64,000 nucleotides of DNA from Sorangium cellulosum (GCF_002950945.1 NZ_CP012673.1:14003501-14067500); one strand, 5' to 3'. Shown: positions 32,725 to 41,536, numbered from the stretch's first letter. Made by a program: numbers and translations. Notes: a model not told the origin generated them from the sequence alone.

Positions 32725-33126
32725 TTGCGCGCGCCTTCCTGCAGGGCCGCTACGAGATCCAGGTGCTCGACTCCTGCGGGACCGCCATTTCGGGCACGGG
32801 CGATTGCGGCGCCGTCTACGACCCGATCGTGCCACTCTCGAATGCGTGCCTGCCGGCGCTCGCCTGGCAGTCGTACAATATCGTCTTCCGCGCCGCGCGC
32901 GTGGATGACGAGCGGCTCGTCGAGCCGGCGCGCCTCACGCTGCTCCACAACGGCGTGGTGATTCACACCAACGCCGTTCTCCGTAGCCCCACCCGAGACG
33001 ATAGACCACGACGGCGGCGCCCCGGGCCCGCTCCGTCTCCAGGGCCACCACGATCCGGTCCGCTATGGGACCATCTGGCTCGTGCGCGTCGCGCCGAAGG
33101 GCTCCGACCGTTACGAGCCGGGCTGA
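32725..33126 (+). pseudogene. DUF1080 (3-keto-disaccharide hydrolase-like) pseudogene, 5'-truncated and frameshifted
   Basis: The piece FLQGRYEIQVLDSCG, then GDCGAVYDPIVPLSNACLPA, WQSYNIVFRAARVDD and PARLTLLHNGVVIHTNAV, matches the core of DUF1080 domains. After about base 32990 the frame is lost and the domain continues one frame over as DHDGGAPGPLRLQGHHDPVR then YGTIWLVRVAP, ending at a TGA at 33124-33126. The first half of the domain and the start codon are missing. The 5' break lies at the edge of the AT-rich island, so its insertion probably removed the 5' part. Confidence 0.83.
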
Positions 33127-34454
33127 CGGTACCCGTCGCCCCGACTCAGAGACGCGCCCCGCCGCGGCGACAGGGCATACGCCACGCCTTGCTCCAGCGT
33201 CCCCTGCGTGACGATCCCTCCGAGATCCACCCCCAGCTCGACCAGCGCCTGCGCCACGCTCGGCCGGATCCCGGTGAGCACCACCTCTGCCCCGAGCAAC
33301 CTCACGCTCCGCGCCGTCCGGAGCAGCGCGTCCGTCACCGAGGGCCCTGCCTGCGGGACGCCGGTCACGTCGAGGATCGCGATCCTGGCCTGCTGGCGCG
33401 AAATGCCGTCGAGCAGGGTCTCGATCACCTGCGCCGCGCGCTCGCGGCTCAGCTCCCCGACGAGGGGCATCACCAGCACCCCGCTCGCGATGGGCAAGAG
33501 CGGCGTGGAGAGCGCGCGGAGCGTCTCGTCCTGGATCCGGAGCATGTCCTCCTGGAGCTTCCGGCTGTGCTCCTCGGCGCGCACGCGCTCGGTGATGTCC
33601 ATGCCCATCCCGCAGGTGCCCAGGACCCCGCCCTCCTCGTCGCGGAGCGCGAACGTGGTCCCGAAATAGACGCGCATCCCGTCGGCTGCCGGGATGCGGA
33701 CCTCCGTGCTGACGGGCACCGCGGAGGCTACCGCCTCGGTGTCCATGTTCCGGAGCATGTCCGCGACCGGCGCGGAGACGACATCGTCCAGGGTCTTCCC
33801 TATGATCTCGTCCCGGTGCTTGCCCGTGAACGCCTCGAGCTCCCGGTTCACGATCCTGTGGCGGCCCTCCTTGTCCTTCACGTAGATGAGCAGCGGCGCG
33901 TTCTCGATCACCGCCTCCAGCAGCGCGACGCTCTGGCGGAGCTGCGCCTCGGCCTCCATCTGCGCCGTGACGTCGACGCTCACCCCCGCGACCAGCCGCA
34001 CGCCGCTCTCGTCACGGATCGGCACGTACGTCACCTGCGACCACACCCGCCGGCTCGGCCCCGGGTGCATCGGGCTCGGGACGGTATCGTAGAAGGTCGC
34101 CGGCATCTTCGCCTCCTCCCCGGAGAGCGCCTTCTGGAAGGTCCCGGCGTACCCCTTCGCCACCGCCTGCTGGTCGGCGAGGACATTGTACTTGCCCGCG
34201 ATGCGCTCGCGCGTCGTCCCGAAGCGCGCGCAGTTCACGTCATTGAGCGCGATGATCGTGCCGTCGGGCCGGTAGACGGTGAGCGGGACGGGCAACGCGT
34301 CGAAGGTGGCCTGGTACGAGACGCCCTCCAGCCTGGGCTCGGGAGCGCGCTGCGCCCGCGCTTCTTCCAGGCTCCGCTCGAGCTCCGCGACCCGCGCCCG
34401 GAGCCGCGCGATCTGCTCCTCCAACGCCTCGTCCCCGTGCGTGTTATTGCTCAC
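33111..34454 (-). CDS. PAS-PAS-STAS (RsbR-like) signalling protein C
   Basis: Cytoplasmic protein of 447 residues. An N-terminal coiled coil (about 8-38; EEQIARLRARVAELERSLEE) precedes two PAS domains (about 45-170 and 172-300) and a C-terminal STAS domain (about 320-430) after an RIQDETLRALSTPLLPI connector. It has the DVTGVP signature, but the phospho-acceptor region reads VPQAGPSVTD, lacking the D-T pair. The 3' end overlaps the DUF1080 pseudogene by 16 bases, tail to tail, and the extra C-terminal tail (LSPRRGASLSRGDGYRQPGS) may be new sequence gained there. The likely role is RsbR-type signal input to a partner-switching system not present in this window. Confidence 0.88.
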   Translation of the reverse strand: MSNNTHGDEALEEQIARLRARVAELERSLEEARAQRAPEPRLEGVSYQATFDALPVPLTVYRPDGTIIALNDVNCARFGTTRERIAGKYNVLADQQAVAKGYAGTFQKALSGEEAKMPATFYDTVPSPMHPGPSRRVWSQVTYVPIRDESGVRLVAGVSVDVTAQMEAEAQLRQSVALLEAVIENAPLLIYVKDKEGRHRIVNRELEAFTGKHRDEIIGKTLDDVVSAPVADMLRNMDTEAVASAVPVSTEVRIPAADGMRVYFGTTFALRDEEGGVLGTCGMGMDITERVRAEEHSRKLQEDMLRIQDETLRALSTPLLPIASGVLVMPLVGELSRERAAQVIETLLDGISRQQARIAILDVTGVPQAGPSVTDALLRTARSVRLLGAEVVLTGIRPSVAQALVELGVDLGGIVTQGTLEQGVAYALSPRRGASLSRGDGYRQPGS

Positions 34455-34857
34455 GTCCGTCCCCCCTCCCGCGGCCCCAGCATCTTATCAGGGTCCTGAC
34501 GCAGGATCGCAACGGTCGTGATGGGACGTGAGCCAGCGCCCATCGCGACGTGTGGCAGCGCCGATCAGCGGACGGCCGCGACGGCACGAGCGCCCTCGCC
34601 CACCGTCACGGTGAGGAGTTTCCCCTCCCGTCCGGGCGAGCACCATCCGGACGCGGAGATCCGGAGATCGAGACGCACGTGCCCCGCGAAGATGGAGTCT
34701 ACAGATGGATACGCAGCAGGGGAGTTGCTGCCTGGAGATGGGAGGGCTGGGTCAAGCTGGGGCGCACCGGAACGCGCGCTCCCTCGATGATCGATGAGGT
34801 GGTCCGGGCGCTCGCTTCGCGCAGCAGCGCGAGAGCGAGCGCCTCAGGCAGCCTGGT
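34455..34857. other. Intergenic region with a possible PAS remnant
   Basis: About 400 bases between the start of the PAS-STAS gene and the stop of the next leftward gene. Apart from the PAS-like remnant at 34640-34737 nothing is recognised. Confidence 0.45.
34640..34737 (+). pseudogene. Remnant of a PAS/PAC domain
   Basis: On the plus strand the bases encode DPEIETHVPREDGVYRWIRS followed by RGVAAW, which closely follows the second half of a PAS_3-type domain (normally ...RREDGSYRWIRARGVPV...). An HHPDAEIR-like piece just upstream, in another frame, resembles the HPDD segment of the same domain. No start, end or neighbouring domain survives. It could derive from a lost paralogue of the PAS-STAS genes. 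Short length makes chance similarity possible. Confidence 0.4.
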
Positions 34858-36039
34858 TCACTCGCCGAGGTGGTCCAGCCTCGAGCCCGGCACCATCTGG
34901 TAGGTACCGACCGTCAACCCCTGCACATCGGTCGTGAACTCGAACGGACCGATCACGTGAATCACCTCGCCGCTCGTGCTGCCGCCGCCGCCCGTGCCGC
35001 CGGCGCCGCCTTCGCCGCTCGTGCCGCCCGTGCCGCCGGCGCCGCCTTCGCCGCTCGTGCCGCCGGCGCCGCCCGTGCCGTCAGCGCCGCCCGTGCCGTC
35101 AGCGCCGCCCGTGCCGTCAGCGCCGCCCGTGCCGTCAGCGCCGCCCGTGCCGTCGGCGCCGCCCTCGCCGCTCGTGCCGCCGGCGCCGCCTTCGCTCGTG
35201 CCGCCGACGCCGCCCGTGCCGCCTTCGCCGCCCGTGCCGCCTTCGCCGCCCGTGCCGCCAGCGCCGCCAGCGCCGCCGGCGCCGCCCGTACCGCCGGCGC
35301 CGCCCTCACCGCCCGTGCTGGCGGGCCTCGTGACCGTGATGGAGTCGACGTAGACCACGGTCGGAGCCCAGGGGCCCGCGGTCCCTGCGTCGATCTTCAG
35401 GCCGATGCGCTGCACCGCGGTCTTGTTGAACGTCGCGTCCGCTTCAGCGGCGGTATCGACGTCGATCGTGAGCTCTGTCCACTCGCCCAGGCTGCTGAGG
35501 TCCGTCCACGCCCAGGGGACGCCCACCCAGCCCTGTGCATCGCCGTTCTGCACGAACGTCTGCACGCCACCGCCGGTGCCGGCGAACCGCTTCACACGGA
35601 ACGTGACGGTGGCGCCGGTCAGGTCGACCAGGCTCGGGATGTCGAACTGGAACAACGTCCCGGTGCTGGCCGCGGTGAGCGGCACCGCCAGCCGGGCGCA
35701 ACCCGGGCAGCTCTCGTCCAGACCGGGACCGATGTCGACTTCTTCGGAGCCGCCCGCGCCGCCGCTGCCGCCGCCGCCGTCGTTGCCGCCGCCGCCGCCG
35801 CTGCCGCCGCCGCTGCCGCCGCCGCCGTCGTTGCCGCCGCCGCCGTCGCCCGCTCCTCCCGTGCCGCTCGTGCTCCCGGTACCGCTCGTCGACGTGCTGC
35901 TCGAGCTGCTCGTCGTCGTGCCCCCACCGGACCCGCCGTCGCCACCGGACCCGCCCCCGCCGTCGTCATCGCCGCAACCCATCGTGACGAAAGAGCCAGC
36001 CAGCAAGCCGCACATCGCCAGCGTAAAAACTGATCTCAT
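34858..36039 (-). CDS. Secreted beta-sandwich lipoprotein with long Gly-Gly-Ala/Asp repeat, C-terminus probably truncated
   Basis: A 393-residue lipoprotein. The signal ends GSFVTMGC. A Ser/Thr/Gly linker leads to a carbohydrate-binding-like beta-sandwich at about 95-235 (LFQFDIPSLVDLTGATVTFR; TELTIDVDTAAEADATF; VYVDSITVTRP). After it comes a run of about 125 residues of GGAGGT/GGADGT/GGTSGEGG units encoded by 15-18-bp DNA repeats, then the beginning of a second sandwich (IHVIGPFEFTTDVQGLTVGT) that stops after 25 residues. The second domain looks cut short. AGAGGA precedes ATG 36039. It is divergent from the kelch protein gene. Binding to polysaccharide is inferred. Confidence 0.8.
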   Translation of the reverse strand: MRSVFTLAMCGLLAGSFVTMGCGDDDGGGGSGGDGGSGGGTTTSSSSSTSTSGTGSTSGTGGAGDGGGGNDGGGGSGGGSGGGGGNDGGGGSGGAGGSEEVDIGPGLDESCPGCARLAVPLTAASTGTLFQFDIPSLVDLTGATVTFRVKRFAGTGGGVQTFVQNGDAQGWVGVPWAWTDLSSLGEWTELTIDVDTAAEADATFNKTAVQRIGLKIDAGTAGPWAPTVVYVDSITVTRPASTGGEGGAGGTGGAGGAGGAGGTGGEGGTGGEGGTGGVGGTSEGGAGGTSGEGGADGTGGADGTGGADGTGGADGTGGADGTGGAGGTSGEGGAGGTGGTSGEGGAGGTGGGGSTSGEVIHVIGPFEFTTDVQGLTVGTYQMVPGSRLDHLGE

Positions 36040-36524
36040 CGCATCCTCTCTAAGCTCTACTCTGTTGTCCCACGCGAGGGTGCGCGGTTCGGGCCGGCGT
36101 TCGCCGTGCCTGCTCCTCATTGTCCCAGCTCTCTGAAAGCCAGCCGCGCCGGTCGCGACCCTAATCGAAAGCCAGGAAACTCTCAACGGGACGGTACCCG
36201 ACCGCGACACCAAAGGTGCCCGCAACCAGGGAACGAGTCGGGACGCGCCGTCCTCTCCGACCGGAGCCAGGGCGGCTCCGTCTTGCGGGAGCAGATTTCC
36301 GCAGGGTGGTGATTGTTCTTCGAGGACGGAAAATTGCGGTGTGGTGGCAGCCAACCTCGGTGCGGGTCTCCGCAGCCAACCTCGGTGCGGACCTCGGACC
36401 TCGCATCGGGCGAGCGCGCCCGCGTGAATGTGCAATCGCGTGAGCGCACCCTATGGCGCAGCTGGATCGCCGGGGGTAACGCGCGCTCTGCGCGCCCTGG
36501 TGCGACCCCGGCAAGAGGAGCGTC
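36040..36524. other. Divergent intergenic region with a direct repeat
   Basis: About 485 bases between two divergent secreted-protein genes; both promoters must be here. The one notable structure is the 19-bp direct repeat at 36347-36390. No coding sequence is recognised. Confidence 0.5.
36347..36390. repeat. 19-bp direct repeat, two copies 25 bp apart
   Basis: GCAGCCAACCTCGGTGCGG occurs at 36347-36365 and again, identical, at 36372-36390. The start-to-start spacing of 25 bases and the position in a divergent promoter region are compatible with a double regulator site, but a simple recent duplication is equally possible. Confidence 0.6.
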
Positions 36525-38681
36525 ATGAGGGCTTCTTCCTTTGCAGCGTCCCGCGGATCCAGATGGCTCTGGAGCCGCACCATCGCAGCCGTCGCGCTGA
36601 GCTCGTTACCCTGGGCCACCGCCGGCTGCTCGGATCAGGGCGACGGCGAGCCCTCGGCGGCGCCGCGCGAGCACTTTCCTGACGAGCGGCAGCTCGCCCT
36701 CGAGGCCGGCACCGGCTTCGTCCGCGCCGTCGACGCCGCGGGCCGCCCGCACGTTCGTGTCACCGCGCCGGCGGCGCACGCGGCCGGCGGGCGCCCCGTC
36801 GATGCCCGCCTCGCCGCGGACGGCGACACAATCCCGCGCCCGGCCGAGGGGGCCCGCGGCGAGCCGCCGCTCGCCGACCCGGCCTGGATGCCCGCCCCCT
36901 CGATGCGCGTTCCCCACGCGTACCACGCGGCCACGCTGCTGCAGGACGGCCGCGTCCTCGTCGCCGGCGGCGCCCGCAGCCACACGGACCCCTGCACCAC
37001 GGCGGCGGAGCTCTACGACCCTGCGACCAACACGTGGTTGCCCGCCGCACCCATGCGCGGCGGGCGCTGCGGGCCCGGCGCCGTCCTGCTCCAGGACGGG
37101 CGCGTCCTCGTCGCCGGCGGCCACGGTCGCTACCAGCACTTCGAAGGGGACCTCGGCCTCGGCAGCGCCGAGATCTACGACCCGGCAACCGACACCTGGA
37201 CGACGGCCGCGCCCATGCTCGCGGCGCGCACGAGCGATGTCATGGATCAGAGCGCGGTGCTGCTCCCGGACGGCAGGGTCCTCGTCACGGGCGGCATCGA
37301 CGAGGAGACCCGGAACGCCGAGATCTACGATCCCGACGCCGACGCCTGGACGCTGGCCGCGCCCATGCTCGGGGTGATCACCGCCGGAGAGCTCGCGATC
37401 GTGGAGAGCGCGACGCTGCTTCTGGACGGCAGGGTGCTCGTCGCCGGCGGCGGATACGACGCGTCCAACACCTGGCAGCTGGCCGCGGAGATCTATGACC
37501 CCGCGGCAGACACCTGGACGGCAGCATCGGCTGCGGACAGCGGCATCGTCTCGTTCACCGCCACCCGCCTGCTCGACGGCAGGGTGCTCTTCGTGGGCAC
37601 CAACCTCCGGAACCTGGCGACGTCCGTCAACACGGCCGGCCTCTACGATCCGGTGTCCGACACATGGACTATGGAGGACGGGCCCGGAGGGTTCGAGGGC
37701 TCGTTTTTTCTCGGCGGAGGCAACACCGGACACAGGGCATCGCTGCTGTCGGATGGCCGCGTGATCGAGACGGGCGGCTCGCTCGCAGACTGGTTCTTTT
37801 GCGGCACGAGCGCGTGCGGCTCGGATTTCTGGCGGTGGGATTTCAAGATGGCGCAGGCCTATGATCCCGCGACGAGCACGTGGTCGTGGCTCCCCTCGAT
37901 GAGGCTGGAGAGGAGCTGGCACTCGTCGACGCGTCTCCTGGACGGTCGGGTGCTCATCGCCGGCGGCCAGTACTCGATGACGGAGCTGGGCAGAATCGAG
38001 AGCTTCGCGGCGACGGCGTCGACGGAGCTCTTCTTGCCGCCGGGCACACACGGCGGCGGCTCGGGGGGCGGCGACGGCGGCTCGGGGGGCGGCGACGGCG
38101 GCTCGGGGGGCGGCGACGGCGGCTCGGGGGGCGACGACTCAGCCAGTTCTTCCTCTTCGGGCGCTGGCGGCGGCGGCGGCTCGGGCGGCGAGGCCACCTC
38201 CGCGGGCGCCGGCGGCGACGGCGGCGCTGGCGGCGGGTCCACCTCCGCGGGCGCCGGCGGCGACTCCGCGGGCGCTGGCGGCGGGTCCACCTCCGCGGGC
38301 GCCGGCGGCGACGGCGGCGCTGGCTCCACCACCACCTCCTCCTCGGGCGCTGGCGGCACCGGCGGCACCGGCGGCGACGCCTCCACGAGCACCTCCTCTT
38401 CCTCCTCCAGCGCCGGCAGCGGAGGTGGCAGCTCGGGCGGCACGACCGCCGCGAGCTCTTCCTCCGGCGCTGGCAGCCCGGGCGATACCGGTGTTGCCAC
38501 CGCCGGCGGCGCCTCCTCTTCCGGCGCCGGCGGTGACGGCCCCGGCGGCTCCAGCAGCGGATGCAGCATGAGCAGCGACCGAGCGCCGGCGGGAACGGCG
38601 GCTGACCCCGCGTGGCTCGTCGCCCTCGGCCTGCTCGGCTGGTCGCGGCGCCGCGCCCTCAAGGGGAGCAGGCACAGGTGA
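36525..38681 (+). CDS. Secreted kelch-repeat protein with MYXO-CTERM-like tail
   Basis: A 718-residue protein. The signal ends LPWATAGC (lipobox-like). From about 110 to 500 there are about seven kelch units alternating ATLLQDGRVLVAGGA-type and AEIYDPATDTW-type strands, predicted to form a beta-propeller. A long linker follows: GGGDGGSG repeats from 21-bp DNA repeats near 38053-38136, then TSAGAGGDGG and SSSS runs. The C-terminus is SSGCSMSSDR, then a helix (PAWLVALGLLGW) and SRRRALKGSRHR. Cys, helix and Arg cluster is the arrangement of MYXO-CTERM sorting signals that anchor proteins at the myxobacterial surface. GAGG precedes ATG 36525. Ligand unknown. Confidence 0.85.
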   Translation: MRASSFAASRGSRWLWSRTIAAVALSSLPWATAGCSDQGDGEPSAAPREHFPDERQLALEAGTGFVRAVDAAGRPHVRVTAPAAHAAGGRPVDARLAADGDTIPRPAEGARGEPPLADPAWMPAPSMRVPHAYHAATLLQDGRVLVAGGARSHTDPCTTAAELYDPATNTWLPAAPMRGGRCGPGAVLLQDGRVLVAGGHGRYQHFEGDLGLGSAEIYDPATDTWTTAAPMLAARTSDVMDQSAVLLPDGRVLVTGGIDEETRNAEIYDPDADAWTLAAPMLGVITAGELAIVESATLLLDGRVLVAGGGYDASNTWQLAAEIYDPAADTWTAASAADSGIVSFTATRLLDGRVLFVGTNLRNLATSVNTAGLYDPVSDTWTMEDGPGGFEGSFFLGGGNTGHRASLLSDGRVIETGGSLADWFFCGTSACGSDFWRWDFKMAQAYDPATSTWSWLPSMRLERSWHSSTRLLDGRVLIAGGQYSMTELGRIESFAATASTELFLPPGTHGGGSGGGDGGSGGGDGGSGGGDGGSGGDDSASSSSSGAGGGGGSGGEATSAGAGGDGGAGGGSTSAGAGGDSAGAGGGSTSAGAGGDGGAGSTTTSSSGAGGTGGTGGDASTSTSSSSSSAGSGGGSSGGTTAASSSSGAGSPGDTGVATAGGASSSGAGGDGPGGSSSGCSMSSDRAPAGTAADPAWLVALGLLGWSRRRALKGSRHR

Positions 38682-39153
38682 CCGTGGCGCCGGCAATCCG
38701 CAGCTCCAGGCGCCGTGCCGGGGGAGCCGGGCGAGCGCCGCGCTGAGCGAATCGGCGTCACGGCCTCGATGTCGTGGCTGCTCACGCGCAACGCGAAGGC
38801 GTGATGGTGGGGCAGGAGCGACTCGGACGAGGCGCGCACCACGACGTCGCGCACCGTGACGTTCTTCGCGGCAGCGAGCCCGACGGCCAGATCGGCATTC
38901 ACGATCTCGACGTCGCGAACGAAGCAGCCGACGGCGTTGCTCAAGTACACGCCGTTCCATCCCGACTCTGGTGTGTGTCGTGGATACATGAAGTCGCGAT
39001 ACGCCGCGACGCGTGATCAAAGACTCGGCTCCCGGGCATAACCCCTTACGCGCGGGGCTACGCGCTCCGCGAGTGGATTGCTGACGTAAAAATCTCGCTT
39101 GAGCATCTTGCGGATTACTTTGCGGCTCATCCGGCCGCTCCGAGGAGAAACTT
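38682..39153. other. Intergenic region with a beta-helix gene fragment
   Basis: About 470 bases. It contains a minus-strand fragment at 38755-38989; the remainder up to the CE4 gene is noncoding, and AT-richer near 39080-39120, where the promoter is likely. Confidence 0.5.
38755..38989 (-). pseudogene. Fragment of a right-handed beta-helix (pectate-lyase-like) protein gene
   Basis: The frame encodes GWNGVYLSNAVGCFVRDVEI, then VNADLAVGLAAAKNVTVRDV and HHAFALRVSSHDIEAV. The regular spacing of short hydrophobic strands is that of parallel beta-helix repeats, as in pectate lyase-like proteins. No signal peptide, proper start or remaining helix turns exist: about 75 residues survive of a protein that would normally be several hundred long. 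Beyond 38755 the frame runs antisense into the kelch gene and is no longer protein-like. Confidence 0.7.
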
Positions 39154-40701
39154 ATGCGTCTTGCCAGCTTGCTGAGCTACGGCTCGGTCTCAATCGCCTG
39201 CTGCCTGATCGCTTGTAGCGGCGGCTCCTACGACGACGACGAGATCGAGTCGCTGGAGGGCGAACTCAGCAGCGCGGACTCCACGATGACGGCGGAGCTC
39301 ACGCTCCAGTCGCAGTGGTCGGCGGGGTACTGCGCGAACGTGACCCTGAGGAACCCGAGCACCACCGCGACGACCACCGCCTGGGGCACGGTCGTCGCGC
39401 TCAATGGTTCCACGGTGGGCAGCAACGTGTGGGGCGCGCGCTTCACGCAGTCGGGCGGGCAGCTCATCGCCTCCAACGAGGGCTACAACGGCACGCTGGG
39501 CCCCGGAGCAACGGCGAGCTGGGGCTTCTGCGGGAGCGGCACCGGCAGGCCATCGCTCGTGTCCGTCACCGGCAGCGGGACCGGCGGCTCGACCTCGGTG
39601 AGCTCCAGCAGCAGCAGCTCGTCGAGCAGCAGCAGCTCCTCGACCAGTGCCGGCACCGGCGGCGCCGGGGGCAGCGGCGGCGCAGGCGGCGCGGGCGGCG
39701 CGGGCGGCGCAGGCGGCGCGGGCGGCGCAGGCGGCGCAGGCGGCGGCGGCGGCGCCGGAGGAGGCGGCGGTACCCCGGGCGTGAGCTCGGGGCTGCCGGT
39801 CCCGCCTGGCGGCGGCGTGCCCAGGCCGACGGGCTCGCCCGGGAACCTGGTCGTGCTCAACTGGGCGGGGTTCCGGGGCGCCGTCTCGTACACCTTCGAC
39901 GACTCGAACTCGAGCCAGATCCAGAACTACGACGCGCTGAACGCGCTCGACGTGCCGTTCACCTTCTATCTCCAGACCGGCAAGACCGAATCGACCAATG
40001 CGGTGTGGCAGAGGGCGGTGAGGGACGGGCACGAGCTCGGCAACCACACGAGGAGCCACTCGAGCAACGACAACGGCACCGATACGGACGCCGCCACGCG
40101 CTTCATCGAGGACAGGTTCGGCGTCAGGGTGTGGACGATGGCGGCCCCGAACGGCTCGTCGGTGTACACGAACATCGCCCGGACGCGCTTCCTCATCAAT
40201 CGCGGCGTGGCCAACGCCCTGATCGGCCCGAACGACTCGACCGACCCGTTCACCCTGCCCTGCTACATACCCCCGACCGGCGCCTCCACGTCGATGCTGG
40301 ACGAGCAGGTATCGAGCGCGCGGTCCGCCAGCAAGTGGCGCACCGTCCTCGTGCACGGCTTCACCGGCGGCAGCGACGGCGCCTATCAGCCCGTACCGCT
40401 CCGGTCCTTCCTCGATCACGTCCAGCACACGAAGGATCTCGGCGACATGTGGATCGACAGCGTGGTCAACGTCGGCGCCTACTGGCGCGCCCAGAAGGTG
40501 CTCTCGTCGGTCACGCCGACGACCTCCGGCAGCGACAGGACGTGGCGGTGGACGCTGCCGTCCAACTTCCCGCCGGGCAAGTACCTGCGCGTGCGCGTGG
40601 GCGGCGGAACGCTCAAGCAGGGGGGCCGCACGCTCGCGTGGGACGAGCACGGCTACTACGAGGTCGCGCTCGACGAGGGCTCGCTCACCCTGTCGCCGTA
40701 G
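39154..40701 (+). CDS. CBM2-like domain plus CE4 polysaccharide deacetylase, lipoprotein
   Basis: Secreted enzyme of 515 residues. The signal ends CCLIAC. Residues about 45-140 form a CBM2-like cellulose/xylan-binding sandwich (QSQWSAGYCANVTLRNPST; ATASWGFCGSG). A Ser run and a GGAGGA linker (about 148-215) precede the NodB-type deacetylase at about 230-440. CE4 motifs are visible: TFDDS near 246 (catalytic and metal Asp) and HTRSH near 297 (metal His pair). A C-terminal beta-sandwich follows (YLRVRVGGGTLKQGGRTLAW). It likely deacetylates acetylxylan or chitin oligomers at the cell surface. GAGGAG lies before ATG 39154. Confidence 0.92.
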   Translation: MRLASLLSYGSVSIACCLIACSGGSYDDDEIESLEGELSSADSTMTAELTLQSQWSAGYCANVTLRNPSTTATTTAWGTVVALNGSTVGSNVWGARFTQSGGQLIASNEGYNGTLGPGATASWGFCGSGTGRPSLVSVTGSGTGGSTSVSSSSSSSSSSSSSSTSAGTGGAGGSGGAGGAGGAGGAGGAGGAGGAGGGGGAGGGGGTPGVSSGLPVPPGGGVPRPTGSPGNLVVLNWAGFRGAVSYTFDDSNSSQIQNYDALNALDVPFTFYLQTGKTESTNAVWQRAVRDGHELGNHTRSHSSNDNGTDTDAATRFIEDRFGVRVWTMAAPNGSSVYTNIARTRFLINRGVANALIGPNDSTDPFTLPCYIPPTGASTSMLDEQVSSARSASKWRTVLVHGFTGGSDGAYQPVPLRSFLDHVQHTKDLGDMWIDSVVNVGAYWRAQKVLSSVTPTTSGSDRTWRWTLPSNFPPGKYLRVRVGGGTLKQGGRTLAWDEHGYYEVALDEGSLTLSP

Positions 40702-40918
40702 CCGATCGCGCTCCCTCGGCGCCTCTCTGACGGATCGCGCGCGGTCCAGTCGACGCCCGGCCGGGCGGCGGACCCGGCCGGAAGCCCCATCACAGCCCCT
40801 CGCAAGCCCGGCGATCAGCGCCCCGGATGCGCCGCCTGAGGCGCGTCAGGGCCGCCCCGCCCCGCGCGGAGCGCATTCCTGCTCGACGCGGCCCGGAGGC
40901 GCGTCTATCCACGCCGTC

Positions 40919-41536
40919 ATGGAAAGCTCGCCGCGCACGCTCCGGTGCGGACTCGCCCTGATCACCTCGCTCGCCCTCGCCTGCGTGTCGGGCTGCGGAA
41001 AGGACGTCCAGCAGCCCTCGCCGGAGCGCGCGCCCGGCGCTGCTCAGGAAGGAAAGGCCATGTCGCTCTACGACTTCACCGTGAAGACCATCGACGGACA
41101 GGACCGCTCCCTCGGCGACTACCGGGGCAAGGTGCTGCTCGTGGTGAACACCGCATCGGAGTGCGGCTACACGCCGCAGTACGCGGGGCTCGAGGCGCTC
41201 CACGACCGGCTCAAGGACCGCGGCTTCTCCGTCCTCGGCTTCCCCTCGAACGATTTCGGCGCGCAGGAGCCGGGGACCGACGCCGAGATCGCCGCCTTCT
41301 GCTCCACGAAGTTCGGCGTCAGCTTCCCCATGTTCTCGAAGATCCCGGTCAAGGGGGGCGGCAAGCACCCGCTCTACGCCTTCCTCACGCAGTCCGCGCC
41401 CGCCGGAGAGGTGAAGTGGAACTTCACCAAGTTCCTGATCGGCAAGGATGGGTCGGTGATCGCGCGGTTCGAGTCGTCCGTGGCGCCGGACGACCCGAAG
41501 CTCACGCAGGCGATCGACAAGGCGCTCGGCGGGTGA
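40919..41536 (+). CDS. Glutathione peroxidase-family lipoprotein
   Basis: A 205-residue thiol peroxidase with a lipoprotein signal (LALACVSGC), so it acts outside the cytoplasm. Family motifs are NTASECGYTPQYAGL (catalytic Cys, not selenocysteine), LGFPSNDFGAQEPG (Gln) and KWNFTKFLIG (Trp/Asn). Because it is periplasmic and of the Cys type, thioredoxin-like reductants are more likely than glutathione. It stands alone, 218 bases after the CE4 gene. Its role is removal of peroxides at the cell envelope. Confidence 0.92.
   Translation: MESSPRTLRCGLALITSLALACVSGCGKDVQQPSPERAPGAAQEGKAMSLYDFTVKTIDGQDRSLGDYRGKVLLVVNTASECGYTPQYAGLEALHDRLKDRGFSVLGFPSNDFGAQEPGTDAEIAAFCSTKFGVSFPMFSKIPVKGGGKHPLYAFLTQSAPAGEVKWNFTKFLIGKDGSVIARFESSVAPDDPKLTQAIDKALGG

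Noticed and set aside
35000..35300. Dense short repeats considered as a CRISPR array
   Set aside because: They encode an in-frame Gly-rich linker of a lipoprotein and have no unique spacers.
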